NCBI GenBank assembly: GCA_902603045.1
Contig: CACKTH010000005.1
Location: forward strand, 1 to 38,561
DNA from: an uncultured Pelagibacteraceae bacterium
GTDB lineage: Bacteria > Pseudomonadota > Alphaproteobacteria > Pelagibacterales > Pelagibacteraceae
Direction of reading: 5' to 3'
DNA length: 38,561 bases
Positions 10,973 to 21,115 of the stretch are shown one piece after another. A model generated the notes under the pieces. The model had not been told where the DNA came from. It saw nothing but the letters and a program-made list of their open reading frames with translations, and did no database searches. Position 1 is the stretch's first letter. Each line of letters begins with the position of its first letter. Both the position numbers and the translations under genes were made by a program.

Positions 10973-10976
10973 CAAG

Positions 10977-12017
<1,041 letters not shown>

Positions 12018-12566
12018 TTATTTAAATATATCTGCACCCCTTGTCATAGCTACGGCTCCAGTTCTTGAAACGCTTACCAGTCCAAATTTTTTCAAATCAT
12101 TTGACATTTTATCAATTTCTCTTCTTAAAGCTGTAATTTGGATAACATTCGATTTTTTTGTTTTGTCTAATAATACAGGATTGTATTTTTTACAAGCTTT
12201 CAAAGCACTCTCTAACTTATTATTGGGACCAACAATTTTAAATAGTGCCATCTCCTTAAAGATGACTGCTTTATCTTCTCTTTTAAAATCTGCTACTTTA
12301 TGAACAGGTACTAGCTTTTTTAGTTGAAGTTTAATTTGATTAACAACCTGTGGTGTTCCAGTAGTAACAATGGTTATTCTAGATATTTTTAATTTTTCAT
12401 CAACTTGAGCAACTGCTAATGACTCGATATTATAACCTCTACCAGAAAAAAGACCAACGACCCTAGCTAAAACACCAGCTTCATTATCAACCCAAACAAC
12501 TATTATGTGAGTATCAAATCTTTCTTTTTTATTTGAAAGACTATAAGCTGATTTTGAATTAGACAT
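12018..12566 (-). CDS. ilvN: Acetolactate synthase small (regulatory) subunit
   Basis: ACT domain VDNEAGVLARVVGLFSGRGYNIESLAVAQVD; next to the large subunit. Could equally be named ilvH. Confidence 0.95.
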   Translation of the reverse strand: MSNSKSAYSLSNKKERFDTHIIVVWVDNEAGVLARVVGLFSGRGYNIESLAVAQVDEKLKISRITIVTTGTPQVVNQIKLQLKKLVPVHKVADFKREDKAVIFKEMALFKIVGPNNKLESALKACKKYNPVLLDKTKKSNVIQITALRREIDKMSNDLKKFGLVSVSRTGAVAMTRGADIFK

Positions 12567-14332
12567 TAGACTAAGGACTTGCCTTTACCTGTAATTTTAT
12601 TACTTTCTTGATCTTTGGGTCCTAAAATCATCTGATTATGGGGTTTTCCCGATGGTATCATTGGAAAACAATTTTCAACTTTATCTACCATACAATCAAA
12701 TATTACAGGCCTATTCGTATTTAACATTTCTATAATTTTATCATCTAGCTCTTCTGGTGTTTTTGCTCTTATACCAACACAATTATATGCTTCTGCTAAT
12801 TTCACAAAATCTGGAAGGGCGGCAGTATAACTTTCAGAATAATTTTTATCATGTAAAAGCTCTTGCCATTGTCTAACCATCCCCATGTATTCATTGTTTA
12901 ATATAAATATTTTAATTGGAAGATTATATTGCACAGCTGTTGACATTTCTTGAAGTGTCATTAGTACTGATGCTTCTCCAGCAATATCAATAACTAATTT
13001 TTTTGGATGAGCAACTTGTACACCAACTGCAGCAGGTAGACCGTATCCCATTGTTCCTAAACCGCCAGATGTCATCCAACGATTTGGTTTATTAAATTTA
13101 TAGTGTTGTGCTGCCCACATCTGATGTTGTCCAACCTCAGTTGTAATATAAGAATCTTTATCTTTTGTTAATTCGTACAATCTTTCAATTGCATATTGTG
13201 GTTTTATTGTTTCCTCACTTACAATATAATCTAAAGATCTAACTGATCTCCATTTTTGGATTTTTTCCCACCATTTAGAAGTTTTTTGTTTATTTGATTT
13301 TAAAAATTTTGAGTTTTTTTGTTTTAGACTTTTTAAAGTAGACGAAATTACATTTTTTACGTCCCCAACTATTGCTAAATCTACTTTAACATTTTTGTTA
13401 ATAGATGATGGATCTATATCTATATGAACCTTCTTTGACTTTGGTGAAAATTCATCTATTTTTCCGGTTATTCTATCGTCAAATCTTGCCCCTATATTAA
13501 TCATCAAATCACAGTCATGCATTGCATTATTTGCTTCATAAGTTCCATGCATACCTAACATTCCTAAAAACTGACTATCATCACCTGGAAAAGAACCCAA
13601 TCCCTGCAAAGTTGATGTAATTGGAAAACCTGTTGCATAAACAAGTTCTCTTAAAAGTTCACTTGCTCTAGGTCCAGAATTAATAACTCCACCGCCAGTA
13701 TAAAAAATAGGCTTTGAAGATTTACTCATTAAATTAATTAATTCATCAATACTTCTTTGACTAAAATGATTATGAGATTTACCATTTATTTTTTTTCCTT
13801 TTTTTGGTTTTTTGTATTTTGCTTTTTGAAATTGTATGTCTTTTGGTATATCTACTAAAACCGGTCCTGGTCTACCCGTTGTTGCTACTTCAAAAGCTTT
13901 ATGTATTGTTTCTGCTAAATCATTTACATCTTTAACTAGCCAGTTATGTTTTGTACAAGGTCTAGTTATTCCAGTTGTATCACATTCTTGAAAAGCATCA
14001 GTCCCAATTAAATGAGTTGGTACTTGTCCTGAGATGCAAACTAGTGGAATAGAATCCATGTATGCGTCGGTTAAAGCCGTAACAACGTTTGTTGCGCCTG
14101 GTCCTGAAGTTACTAAAATAACTCCTGGTTTGCCTGATGATCTAGCGTATCCCTCGGCCGCATGACCCGCGCCTTGCTCATGTCTTACTAAAACATGCTT
14201 GATTGATTTAAAATTTTGTAACTCGTCATAAATCGGAAGGACAGCACCACCTGGATAACCAAAAATATGTTCAACATTTTGATCTTCCATGCACTTAAAT
14301 ACGATTTCAGCTCCGGAATATAATTTTGACAT
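12566..14332 (-). CDS. ilvB: Acetolactate synthase large subunit
   Basis: IFGYPGGAVLPIYDEL, VTSGPGATNVVTALTDAYMDS, GLGTMGYGLPAAVGVQ, NNEYMGMVRQWQEL. Could equally be named ilvI. Confidence 0.97.
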   Translation of the reverse strand: MSKLYSGAEIVFKCMEDQNVEHIFGYPGGAVLPIYDELQNFKSIKHVLVRHEQGAGHAAEGYARSSGKPGVILVTSGPGATNVVTALTDAYMDSIPLVCISGQVPTHLIGTDAFQECDTTGITRPCTKHNWLVKDVNDLAETIHKAFEVATTGRPGPVLVDIPKDIQFQKAKYKKPKKGKKINGKSHNHFSQRSIDELINLMSKSSKPIFYTGGGVINSGPRASELLRELVYATGFPITSTLQGLGSFPGDDSQFLGMLGMHGTYEANNAMHDCDLMINIGARFDDRITGKIDEFSPKSKKVHIDIDPSSINKNVKVDLAIVGDVKNVISSTLKSLKQKNSKFLKSNKQKTSKWWEKIQKWRSVRSLDYIVSEETIKPQYAIERLYELTKDKDSYITTEVGQHQMWAAQHYKFNKPNRWMTSGGLGTMGYGLPAAVGVQVAHPKKLVIDIAGEASVLMTLQEMSTAVQYNLPIKIFILNNEYMGMVRQWQELLHDKNYSESYTAALPDFVKLAEAYNCVGIRAKTPEELDDKIIEMLNTNRPVIFDCMVDKVENCFPMIPSGKPHNQMILGPKDQESNKITGKGKSLV

Positions 14333-14373
14333 CCAGACAATCTAGCTGAAGTTGTGCTAAAAGGTCAAGCTAA

Positions 14374-15294
14374 CTATGCCGATTTATCAAATTTTTTTAA
14401 AAATGATTTTAGTCTATTAAATTTTATTTTTTGCCAATCAGACATTTGTCCCCTTGCCCAAGTAGACTGCCTCTTGGCATATTGCCTTGTTTTTATTGAT
14501 ATTTTTTCTTTTAATACATTAAGATCTAATCTTTTATCTAGATAGTCTTTAATCTCATTTAAACCTATAACTTTTTGAGAGGATAAATCTTTCCTAATTC
14601 TTAATTTATAAAACTTTCTTACCTCATTTATTGCTCCATCTCTCAACATTTCATTAGCTCTTAGAGAAATTTTTTCTAACAATTTTTCTCTGGGGTAATC
14701 GACATATAACTTAATAAAGCTATCATGGGTAAAATCGGAATATGTTTCACTATACCAATCGAACAAAGATTTATTTGTAAATTTTTTTACTTCATATGCT
14801 CTCATAGATCTCTGGGTATCATTTTTATCAATTTTACTTTTACAAAGAGGGTCAAGCTTAATAAGTTCAGAATAAAATTTAATTTGACCTACTTTCGATT
14901 GTTTTTTTCTTACTCTATTTCTAATATTGAAAGGAATTTCTGGAATTTTGACTATACCTTCAGTTAGTGCCTTAAAATACAAACCAGTGCCACCAACAAG
15001 AATTGGAATTTTATTCCTTTTTTTTATATTTTTAATTTTTGATTTAGCATCTCTTAACCAATTGCCAGTTGAATAATTATCTTTAACACTTTTAAATCCA
15101 TATAAGTGATGTTTTACAATTTTTATATCTTTTAGCTTTGGTCTTGCTGTAAGAATTTTAAGCTCTTTATAAATCTGCATACTATCGGCATTAATTACTT
15201 CGCCATTAATTTTTTTTGCAAGCTGTATAGCAAATTTTGATTTTCCAGATGCTGTTGGTCCTGAAATAAGAATTATTTTGGACTTTAGGTCCAT
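14374..15294 (-). CDS. miaA: tRNA dimethylallyltransferase
   Basis: ISGPTASGKSKFAIQLA, INADSMQIYKEL, LVGGTGLYFKALTEG. Confidence 0.96.
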   Translation of the reverse strand: MDLKSKIILISGPTASGKSKFAIQLAKKINGEVINADSMQIYKELKILTARPKLKDIKIVKHHLYGFKSVKDNYSTGNWLRDAKSKIKNIKKRNKIPILVGGTGLYFKALTEGIVKIPEIPFNIRNRVRKKQSKVGQIKFYSELIKLDPLCKSKIDKNDTQRSMRAYEVKKFTNKSLFDWYSETYSDFTHDSFIKLYVDYPREKLLEKISLRANEMLRDGAINEVRKFYKLRIRKDLSSQKVIGLNEIKDYLDKRLDLNVLKEKISIKTRQYAKRQSTWARGQMSDWQKIKFNRLKSFLKKFDKSA

Positions 15295-16697
15295 TAATTT
15301 AATTTAACACCAATGTATCTTCTTTGATTATTATTATTATAAATTGCAATAAGAAGACTCTTATCAGCTCCTCTTAAAGCTAGTTTAACAATATTATCAA
15401 GATCTCCAATAGTATTGATTTTTTTCTTTTGTGCCTCAACAATGATATTGTTTACTTGAAGATAATTAATTGGGCTATCTCTATCAATTTCAGTAATAAC
15501 CAACCCTGTAGTATTTTTTGGTAAATTTCTGTCTTTAATATCATCTTTAGTCAACAGTCTTACCTTTATCTTCAAACCCTCTATTGTATCCTCTTTAGGT
15601 TTTTCTGTTACTAAACCTTGAGATTTAAAGTCTTCAGATGTTTCTAGTCTTCCAAGTATTATTTCTTTTGTTATTTCACGTTTATTTCTCCAAACTTTAA
15701 GTTTTACTTTTTTTCCAACTTCAGTTTCAGCAACTATTCTTGGAAGTTCACTCATTTCATCAATTTTTTTACCATCAAATTCTAAAATTATATCTCCAGC
15801 TTTAATTCCTCCCTTATCTGATGGACTATTTTCAGCTACACTAGCAACAAGTGCTCCTCTTGGTTCATCTAATTTTTCAACATCAGCAATGTCTTTTGTT
15901 ACAGTTTGGATTCTTACTCCTAGCCATCCTCTTTTAGTTTCACCAAATTCAATTAATTGATTAATTACTTTTTGTGCACTATTAGAAGGAATAGCAAAAC
16001 CAATTCCAATTGAACCTGATTGACCTAATATTGCAGTATTAATTCCGACCACATCACCATTCATGTTAAACAATGGGCCTCCTGAATTACCTTGGTTAAT
16101 TGATGCATCTGTTTGAATATAATCTTCGTATCTTGAAAGACCGATACTTCTATTTCTAGCTGAAACTATTCCTGCAGTAACCGTTCCACCTAATCCGAAT
16201 GGATTTCCAATTGCAATGACCCAATCACCTATTCTTGCAGTATCAGAATCTCCAAACTTGACTGGAGTAAATTTTTGATCAGACTCAATTTGAAGAACAG
16301 CCAAATCCATACCTGGATCCGCACCAATTACCTTGGCTCTTAGATTTTTCTCACCATTAACTCTTACAAACACATCTTCAGCACCTTGGATTACATGATT
16401 ATTTGTAATTACAACTCCTTTTTCATCAATAATAAATCCTGATCCAAGTGCACTCGTCTGTCTCTTTTGAGGAGTTCCATAATCTTTGAACATGTCCTCA
16501 AAAGGAGAACCTGGAGGAAATTCAAATGGAAATGGATTAGACCTTGAGGTTATAGTTGTTGTGGTAGAAATATTTACTACTGATGGCATTAATTTTTCAG
16601 CTAGATCTGCAAAAGAAGCAGGCATATTTGCTGCTTTACTTGTATTTTGAATATTAATTGAAAATATTACTAGTAATAAAATCTTTAAGAATCTCAT
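15294..16697 (-). CDS. degP: Do/DegP-type periplasmic serine protease with PDZ domains
   Basis: Signal peptide, VITNNHVIQGA, DPGMDLAVLQI, INQGNSGGPLFN, PDZ-like repeats. ORF track extends to 16712; the second Met (MRFLKILLLVIFS) is the likelier start. Confidence 0.93.
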   Translation of the reverse strand: MRFLKILLLVIFSINIQNTSKAANMPASFADLAEKLMPSVVNISTTTTITSRSNPFPFEFPPGSPFEDMFKDYGTPQKRQTSALGSGFIIDEKGVVITNNHVIQGAEDVFVRVNGEKNLRAKVIGADPGMDLAVLQIESDQKFTPVKFGDSDTARIGDWVIAIGNPFGLGGTVTAGIVSARNRSIGLSRYEDYIQTDASINQGNSGGPLFNMNGDVVGINTAILGQSGSIGIGFAIPSNSAQKVINQLIEFGETKRGWLGVRIQTVTKDIADVEKLDEPRGALVASVAENSPSDKGGIKAGDIILEFDGKKIDEMSELPRIVAETEVGKKVKLKVWRNKREITKEIILGRLETSEDFKSQGLVTEKPKEDTIEGLKIKVRLLTKDDIKDRNLPKNTTGLVITEIDRDSPINYLQVNNIIVEAQKKKINTIGDLDNIVKLALRGADKSLLIAIYNNNNQRRYIGVKLN

Positions 16698-16879
16698 CTT
16701 TTTAAGTACCAAATAATAAAAAAGCCAATGACTGCAAATATTAATCCACCTGTTCTGAGCTGATTATCAGTAGCTTCTTTTAATTTCATTATCATATTTT
16801 TCATTTTTGATGGAAATATGGCGTAAAGAATACCTTCAATAAAAAGGAATAGACCAAATGCGATGATCAATTCCCTCAC
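16694..16879 (-). CDS. DUF2065 family small membrane protein
   Basis: 61 aa, two hydrophobic segments, ALGLFLxxEGxxYAxxP-like sequence (FGLFLFIEGILYAIFPSKMKNMI); conserved position between hflC and degP. Confidence 0.8.
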   Translation of the reverse strand: MRELIIAFGLFLFIEGILYAIFPSKMKNMIMKLKEATDNQLRTGGLIFAVIGFFIIWYLKR

Positions 16880-16884
16880 TAAAT

Positions 16885-17754
16885 TTACTCTACTTTTTGA
16901 TTAATATTTCCGAAAAATTTAAAAAATTCACTATCTGGCGAAAGTATCATTGAAGTTTCACCGCCAATTAAAGCCTTTTGATATGCTTGCATAGCTCTAT
17001 AGAAAGCAAAAAATTCAGGATCTTGTCCGAAGGCATCAGCAAAAATTTTGTTTTTTTGTCCATCCCCTTCACCTTTCATTATCTCTGATTTTTTTTGTGC
17101 GTCTGCAAGTATAACGGTAACTTCTTTATCAGCAGTTGAGGTAATTGTGACTGCCATCTCTGCGCCTTTTGCTCTAAATTCTTTAGCTTCTCTTTCCCTT
17201 TCAGTTTGCATTCTTCTAAAAATTGCATCGCTGTTCGCTTGAGGAAGGTCTGCTCTTTTAATTCTAACATCAACTATACTAATACCAAAGTTTTCTGCTT
17301 CATTATTTACACCTTCTTGAATTAATGACATTTGTTTTGTTCTGTCTTCTGATAAAAGTGTTTGTAGTTCTTGTTGACCAAGTACGTTTCTTATTCTTGA
17401 ATTTATAATTGTTGCCAACCTTGATCTTGCAACTCTTTCATTTCCAACAGATATATAAAATTTAAGAGGATCAATTATTTGAAATCTTGCAAAGGCATCA
17501 ACAATAAGTCTTTTTTGATCTGATGCAATTACTTCTTCAGGTGGTGTATCAAGATTTAAAATTCTTTTATCTAAAAATACAACATTTTGTATGAATGGAA
17601 TTTTAAAATTAATTCCTGGTTTTGATATAATTCTTTTAGGATCACCAAATTGAAGTACTATTGCTTGATTAACTTCTTTTACTATAAAAACTGAAAAGTA
17701 AATTGTTGCAGCAATTAGTATGATTATTGGTAATAAAAATTTTCCTGCTTTCAT
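16885..17754 (-). CDS. hflC: HflC, FtsH modulator (SPFH/band 7)
   Basis: EVNQAIVLQFGDPKRIISKPGINFKIPFIQNVVFLDKRIL and FGISIVDVRIKRADLP; paired with hflK. Confidence 0.95.
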   Translation of the reverse strand: MKAGKFLLPIIILIAATIYFSVFIVKEVNQAIVLQFGDPKRIISKPGINFKIPFIQNVVFLDKRILNLDTPPEEVIASDQKRLIVDAFARFQIIDPLKFYISVGNERVARSRLATIINSRIRNVLGQQELQTLLSEDRTKQMSLIQEGVNNEAENFGISIVDVRIKRADLPQANSDAIFRRMQTEREREAKEFRAKGAEMAVTITSTADKEVTVILADAQKKSEIMKGEGDGQKNKIFADAFGQDPEFFAFYRAMQAYQKALIGGETSMILSPDSEFFKFFGNINQKVE

Positions 17755-17755
17755 T

Positions 17756-18847
17756 TTAATTAGTTCCTGTTTTTAATTCTTGCAAAGGTAAATATGGTAC
17801 TACACCTTCGCCTGAATTTTTGTCTATTATTATTTTATTAATATCAGCTAATACTTCCTCCATTGTCTCAAGATACATTCTTTCTTGAGTTACTTTTTTA
17901 GCTTTTGCATACTCATTGTATATTGATAAAAATCTACTTGCTTCACCTTCTGCTTTAGCAACAACTTCTTTTTTATAAGCTTCTGCTGCTTGGAGAATTT
18001 TTGCTGCTTCTCCTCGTGCTCTTGGAATTACATCGTTAGCATATGCTTCTGCTTCATTTTTAGATCTTTCCATATCTGCTCTTGCAGCTTGGACATCTCT
18101 GAATGCATCGATAACTTGGTCTGGTGGATCAGCTTTTTGAGTTTGAACTTGTGTAATTTGAATACCACTTGTGTATTCATCTAAAATTTTTTGAATTATT
18201 TCTTGAGTGTCGGCTTCTATAACAGATCTACCTTCTGTCAGAATTGGTTGAATATCAGATCGCGCAATAACTTCTCTCATCGCTGTTTCAGCGGCTGCTT
18301 TAACTGTTCCTTCTGGATCTTGAATTTTAAATAAAAAATTACCTGCATCTTTTATTACCCAAAATACTGAAAAATCTATGTTAACTATGTTTTCATCACC
18401 TGTTAACATTAAACTTTCTTCTGGAACATCTGCAACTCCGCCTGAGGAAAATCCACTGTCTCTTTCTGACCTAAATCCAATATCCATTCGATTAACTTTT
18501 GTAACTTTAGGGGTTAATACGCTTTCAACTGGGAAAGGAAGATGATAATTTAATCCGGGTTGCGTAGTTTTAACAAACTTTCCAAATCTTAATACAACTC
18601 CCTGTTCATCAGGTAATACTCTATAAAGACCACTTAATGTCCAAACAATTAGAAGGATTATTAGACCAATTATTATAGGTTTGGCTCCACCTTTTCCACC
18701 ACCTAAAAATCTATTTATGATTGATTGCAGTTTGCTTATTACTTCGTCAATATTTGGGGGAGTAGGACCTTTTCTAAATCCACCATTTCCACTACCACCT
18801 CCGCCAGGTGGTGTTCCCCATGGGCTTTGATTTTTAAAATCACTCAT
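17756..18847 (-). CDS. hflK: HflK, FtsH modulator (SPFH/band 7)
   Basis: Gly-rich N-terminus, LSGLYRVLPDEQGVVLRFGKFVKTTQPGLNYHLPFPVE. Confidence 0.95.
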   Translation of the reverse strand: MSDFKNQSPWGTPPGGGGSGNGGFRKGPTPPNIDEVISKLQSIINRFLGGGKGGAKPIIIGLIILLIVWTLSGLYRVLPDEQGVVLRFGKFVKTTQPGLNYHLPFPVESVLTPKVTKVNRMDIGFRSERDSGFSSGGVADVPEESLMLTGDENIVNIDFSVFWVIKDAGNFLFKIQDPEGTVKAAAETAMREVIARSDIQPILTEGRSVIEADTQEIIQKILDEYTSGIQITQVQTQKADPPDQVIDAFRDVQAARADMERSKNEAEAYANDVIPRARGEAAKILQAAEAYKKEVVAKAEGEASRFLSIYNEYAKAKKVTQERMYLETMEEVLADINKIIIDKNSGEGVVPYLPLQELKTGTN

Positions 18848-18901
18848 AATAAGTCACTCTATATAGTGTCTTTATTATTAAAAACAAGGTAATGGTAAAT
18901 T

Positions 18902-19726
18902 ATGGACAATAAAAAAGTAGGTTTAAGTGACACAATGAAAGCTAAAACTGAGCCAAAAACCTTTAGAAGGAACCCTATTATTGGAACAAAGTTTACAATT
19001 GCAATCTCAAGTGCAAAAGGAGGAGTTGGAAAGTCTACATTTGCCTCGAATCTTGCTTTAGCATTAAAAAAAATGGACTTAAATGTTGGTTTACTAGATG
19101 CCGATATATATGGACCATCGCTTCCAAAATTATTTTCAATAAATGAAAAGCCTGAGAGTGATGGGCAAAAATTAAAGCCAATTATGAAATATGGAGTACA
19201 ATGTATGTCGATTGGCTTTTTAACAGATGAACAAACTCCAATGATTTGGAGAGGTCCTATGGTCATATCAGCTATAAAAACTTTTACTCAGAAAGTTTTG
19301 TGGGAAAATTTAGATTTTTTAATTGTTGATATGCCACCAGGAACTGGAGATACACAATTGACTTTTGCGCAAGAAATTAACATGGATGGAGTAATTATTA
19401 TATCTACACCACAAGAAATAGCCTTACAGGATGTAAAACGTGGAATAAGGATGTTTGACAAACTTAAAGTAAAAATATTAGGACTTATAGATAATATGAG
19501 TCATTTCATTGGAGATGATGGGAAAAAATATGCAATTTTTGGTGAAGGTGGAGTAAAAAAGGCTGCTGAAGAATTTAAAAAAGATTTTATGGGAGAGATA
19601 CCAATTGATCCTGAGGTAGGAAAACAAGGAGATTTGGGTTCGCCAATAGTAGAAAGCAAACCAGAGCATAAAATATCTAAAATATATTTTAAGTTTGCCG
19701 AAAAAATTAAATCAATTTATCTTTAA
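18902..19726 (+). CDS. mrp: Mrp/ApbC-type P-loop NTPase (Fe-S carrier family)
   Basis: [50 protein letters not shown]. Canonical CxxC absent (see findings). Confidence 0.9.
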   Translation: MDNKKVGLSDTMKAKTEPKTFRRNPIIGTKFTIAISSAKGGVGKSTFASNLALALKKMDLNVGLLDADIYGPSLPKLFSINEKPESDGQKLKPIMKYGVQCMSIGFLTDEQTPMIWRGPMVISAIKTFTQKVLWENLDFLIVDMPPGTGDTQLTFAQEINMDGVIIISTPQEIALQDVKRGIRMFDKLKVKILGLIDNMSHFIGDDGKKYAIFGEGGVKKAAEEFKKDFMGEIPIDPEVGKQGDLGSPIVESKPEHKISKIYFKFAEKIKSIYL

Positions 19727-20654
19727 GATTAAAAGCTTCCATAAGCTCGTTCCATTCTCTTTTAGATAAACCTGTGTCATCAATAGAAACATTTTCACCT
19801 TTTATAAGTTTTTGAATAATAATTTTTCCTTTTGCAGAAACTTCTGTACCTCCTACTCTATAATCCATAAAAGCTTCATAAGTGATTGGTACCCATTTTT
19901 TAACAGTATCAAGCATAGCATCTGCATAAGCTCTAATCTCGTATTGAGCATGATGATCTGCTCTAAGCCTCAAAAAATTCATTAGATTTAATAAATCTGT
20001 TTTCCAATACCATTGAGTGTAAGTATTTAATGTTAAGTTCATTCTAGCAAGCTCTCTTGCTAAACCTACAGCATTCTCATCTATAGTTGATCCATCATAT
20101 CTTTCATTAAGCATAGTTTCATAATTATTATAAGTTTGTTCAGCATCTCCTTTTAATAAATTCAAAACCTTTTTTGCTTTTTCTCCATCTAAAATATCAC
20201 CTCTACCTTGTCTATTACTTTGTGATTGAGCAGCAAGATGTTGTGGCTCAGGTAGATAAAATTCTTTATCTAAGATTGAGTATCTTGCAGAGTATTCATT
20301 TACATTTGCTGTTCTGTGTCTAATCCATTGTCTTGCTATAAATATAGGAAGCTTTACATGATATTTTATTTCACACATTTCAAAAGGAGTACTATGCCAA
20401 TGTCTCATTAAATATTTGATTAAACCTGAGTCAGTGGAAACTTTTTTTGTACCTTTTCCATAAGAAACTCTTGCTGATTGAACTACAGAGGTATCATCAC
20501 CCATATAGTCAACAACTCTTATAAAACCATGGTCTAATATTGGAATTGCATCGTACAGAATTTTTTCAAGTTCTGGTGCCGTCACTCTTTTTGTTGAATT
20601 TTGCTGAGATTGCTGGTCTTTTATTTCTTTTATTTGTTCGTCGGTTAACTTCAT
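19707..20654 (-). CDS. thyX: FAD-dependent thymidylate synthase
   Basis: ThyX motif [14 protein letters not shown] (RHRx7S), [18 protein letters not shown]. Confidence 0.95.
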   Translation of the reverse strand: MKLTDEQIKEIKDQQSQQNSTKRVTAPELEKILYDAIPILDHGFIRVVDYMGDDTSVVQSARVSYGKGTKKVSTDSGLIKYLMRHWHSTPFEMCEIKYHVKLPIFIARQWIRHRTANVNEYSARYSILDKEFYLPEPQHLAAQSQSNRQGRGDILDGEKAKKVLNLLKGDAEQTYNNYETMLNERYDGSTIDENAVGLARELARMNLTLNTYTQWYWKTDLLNLMNFLRLRADHHAQYEIRAYADAMLDTVKKWVPITYEAFMDYRVGGTEVSAKGKIIIQKLIKGENVSIDDTGLSKREWNELMEAFNLKDKLI

Positions 20655-20664
20655 GAATAATTTA

Positions 20665-20694
20665 TTGAATCTATTGAATTTGGTTTTATATTAT
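20665..20694 (+). promoter_or_regulatory. Candidate promoter for the permuted tmRNA gene
   Basis: TTGAAT (20665-20670), 18-bp spacer, TATTAT (20689-20694), directly before the first tmRNA-proximal hairpin at 20699. Confidence 0.4.
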
Positions 20695-20698
20695 TAAT

Positions 20699-20956
20699 GT
20701 TGGTTTTCCAACTATGACGATAAACGAATTTCGTAATAACCATTACGGACGTGGGGGCAGTACCCACCACCTCCACCATTTTCAACTTATGGGGGTGAAT
20801 TAGGATCGACGGATGACTAAAAGTTATTCTTTCGTTCGGTATTGTTCCGCCGTGAAGGGCTAATATATAAATGCTAACGAAAGTTACGCACTTGCAGCTT
20901 AATTAATTTATTAATTAAGTTACGGGGTTTGGGGCACCTGGCAACAGAACGCCCCT
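20699..20956 (+). ncRNA. ssrA: Circularly permuted two-piece tmRNA (acceptor piece ~20699-20778, coding piece 20791-~20956)
   Basis: Upstream piece ends GGAC-GTGGG-GGCAGTA-CCCAC-CACCTCC-ACCA (T-arm, acceptor 3' strand, CCA at 20776-20778). A short spacer (20779-20790) follows, then 5' GGGGGTGAATTAGGATCGACGG (tmRNA 5' end and D-loop-like). Tag frame GCT AAC GAA AGT TAC GCA CTT GCA GCT TAA (20873-20902) = ANESYALAA*. Acceptor stem GGGGGTG pairs with CACCTCC with a G3-U wobble. 5' and outer 3' ends are approximate. Confidence 0.93.
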
Positions 20957-20973
20957 TAATAAGTATTTATTTT

Positions 20974-21059
20974 TGGTGCGGTCAGAGAGACTCGAACTCT
21001 CATGGGCTAGGCCCACACGGCCCTCAACCGTGCCTGTCTACCAGTTTCAGCATGACCGC
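20974..21059 (-). tRNA. tRNA-Leu (anticodon GAG)
   Basis: Reverse complement GCGGTCATGCTGAAACTGGTAGACAGGCACGGTTGAGGGCCGTGTGGGCCTAGCCCATGAGAGTTCGAGTCTCTCTGACCGCACCA: 7-bp acceptor stem GCGGTCA/TGACCGC, anticodon loop TTGAGGG, long variable region, T-loop TTCGAGT, encoded CCA. Confidence 0.95.
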
Positions 21060-21115
21060 AGTTATGCGGCAGATTAAATGAATGACAATTCTAATTCAAG
21101 TTGATAAGTTTTTAT

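Noticed and set aside
17079-17273. Minus-strand 64-aa ORF overlapping hflC on the same strand in another frame
   Set aside because: Alternate-frame ORF inside a conserved gene; no start-site or domain support.
18859-19266. Minus-strand ORF of 135 aa
   Set aside because: Entirely antisense to the well-supported mrp gene; no recognisable domain, reads as a shadow ORF.
20931-20974. GGGGC...GCCCC stem followed by a T-rich run as an intrinsic terminator of the tmRNA
   Set aside because: The stem has a 15-nt loop and an interrupted T run, and may instead be a tmRNA pseudoknot element; not strong enough to call as a terminator.
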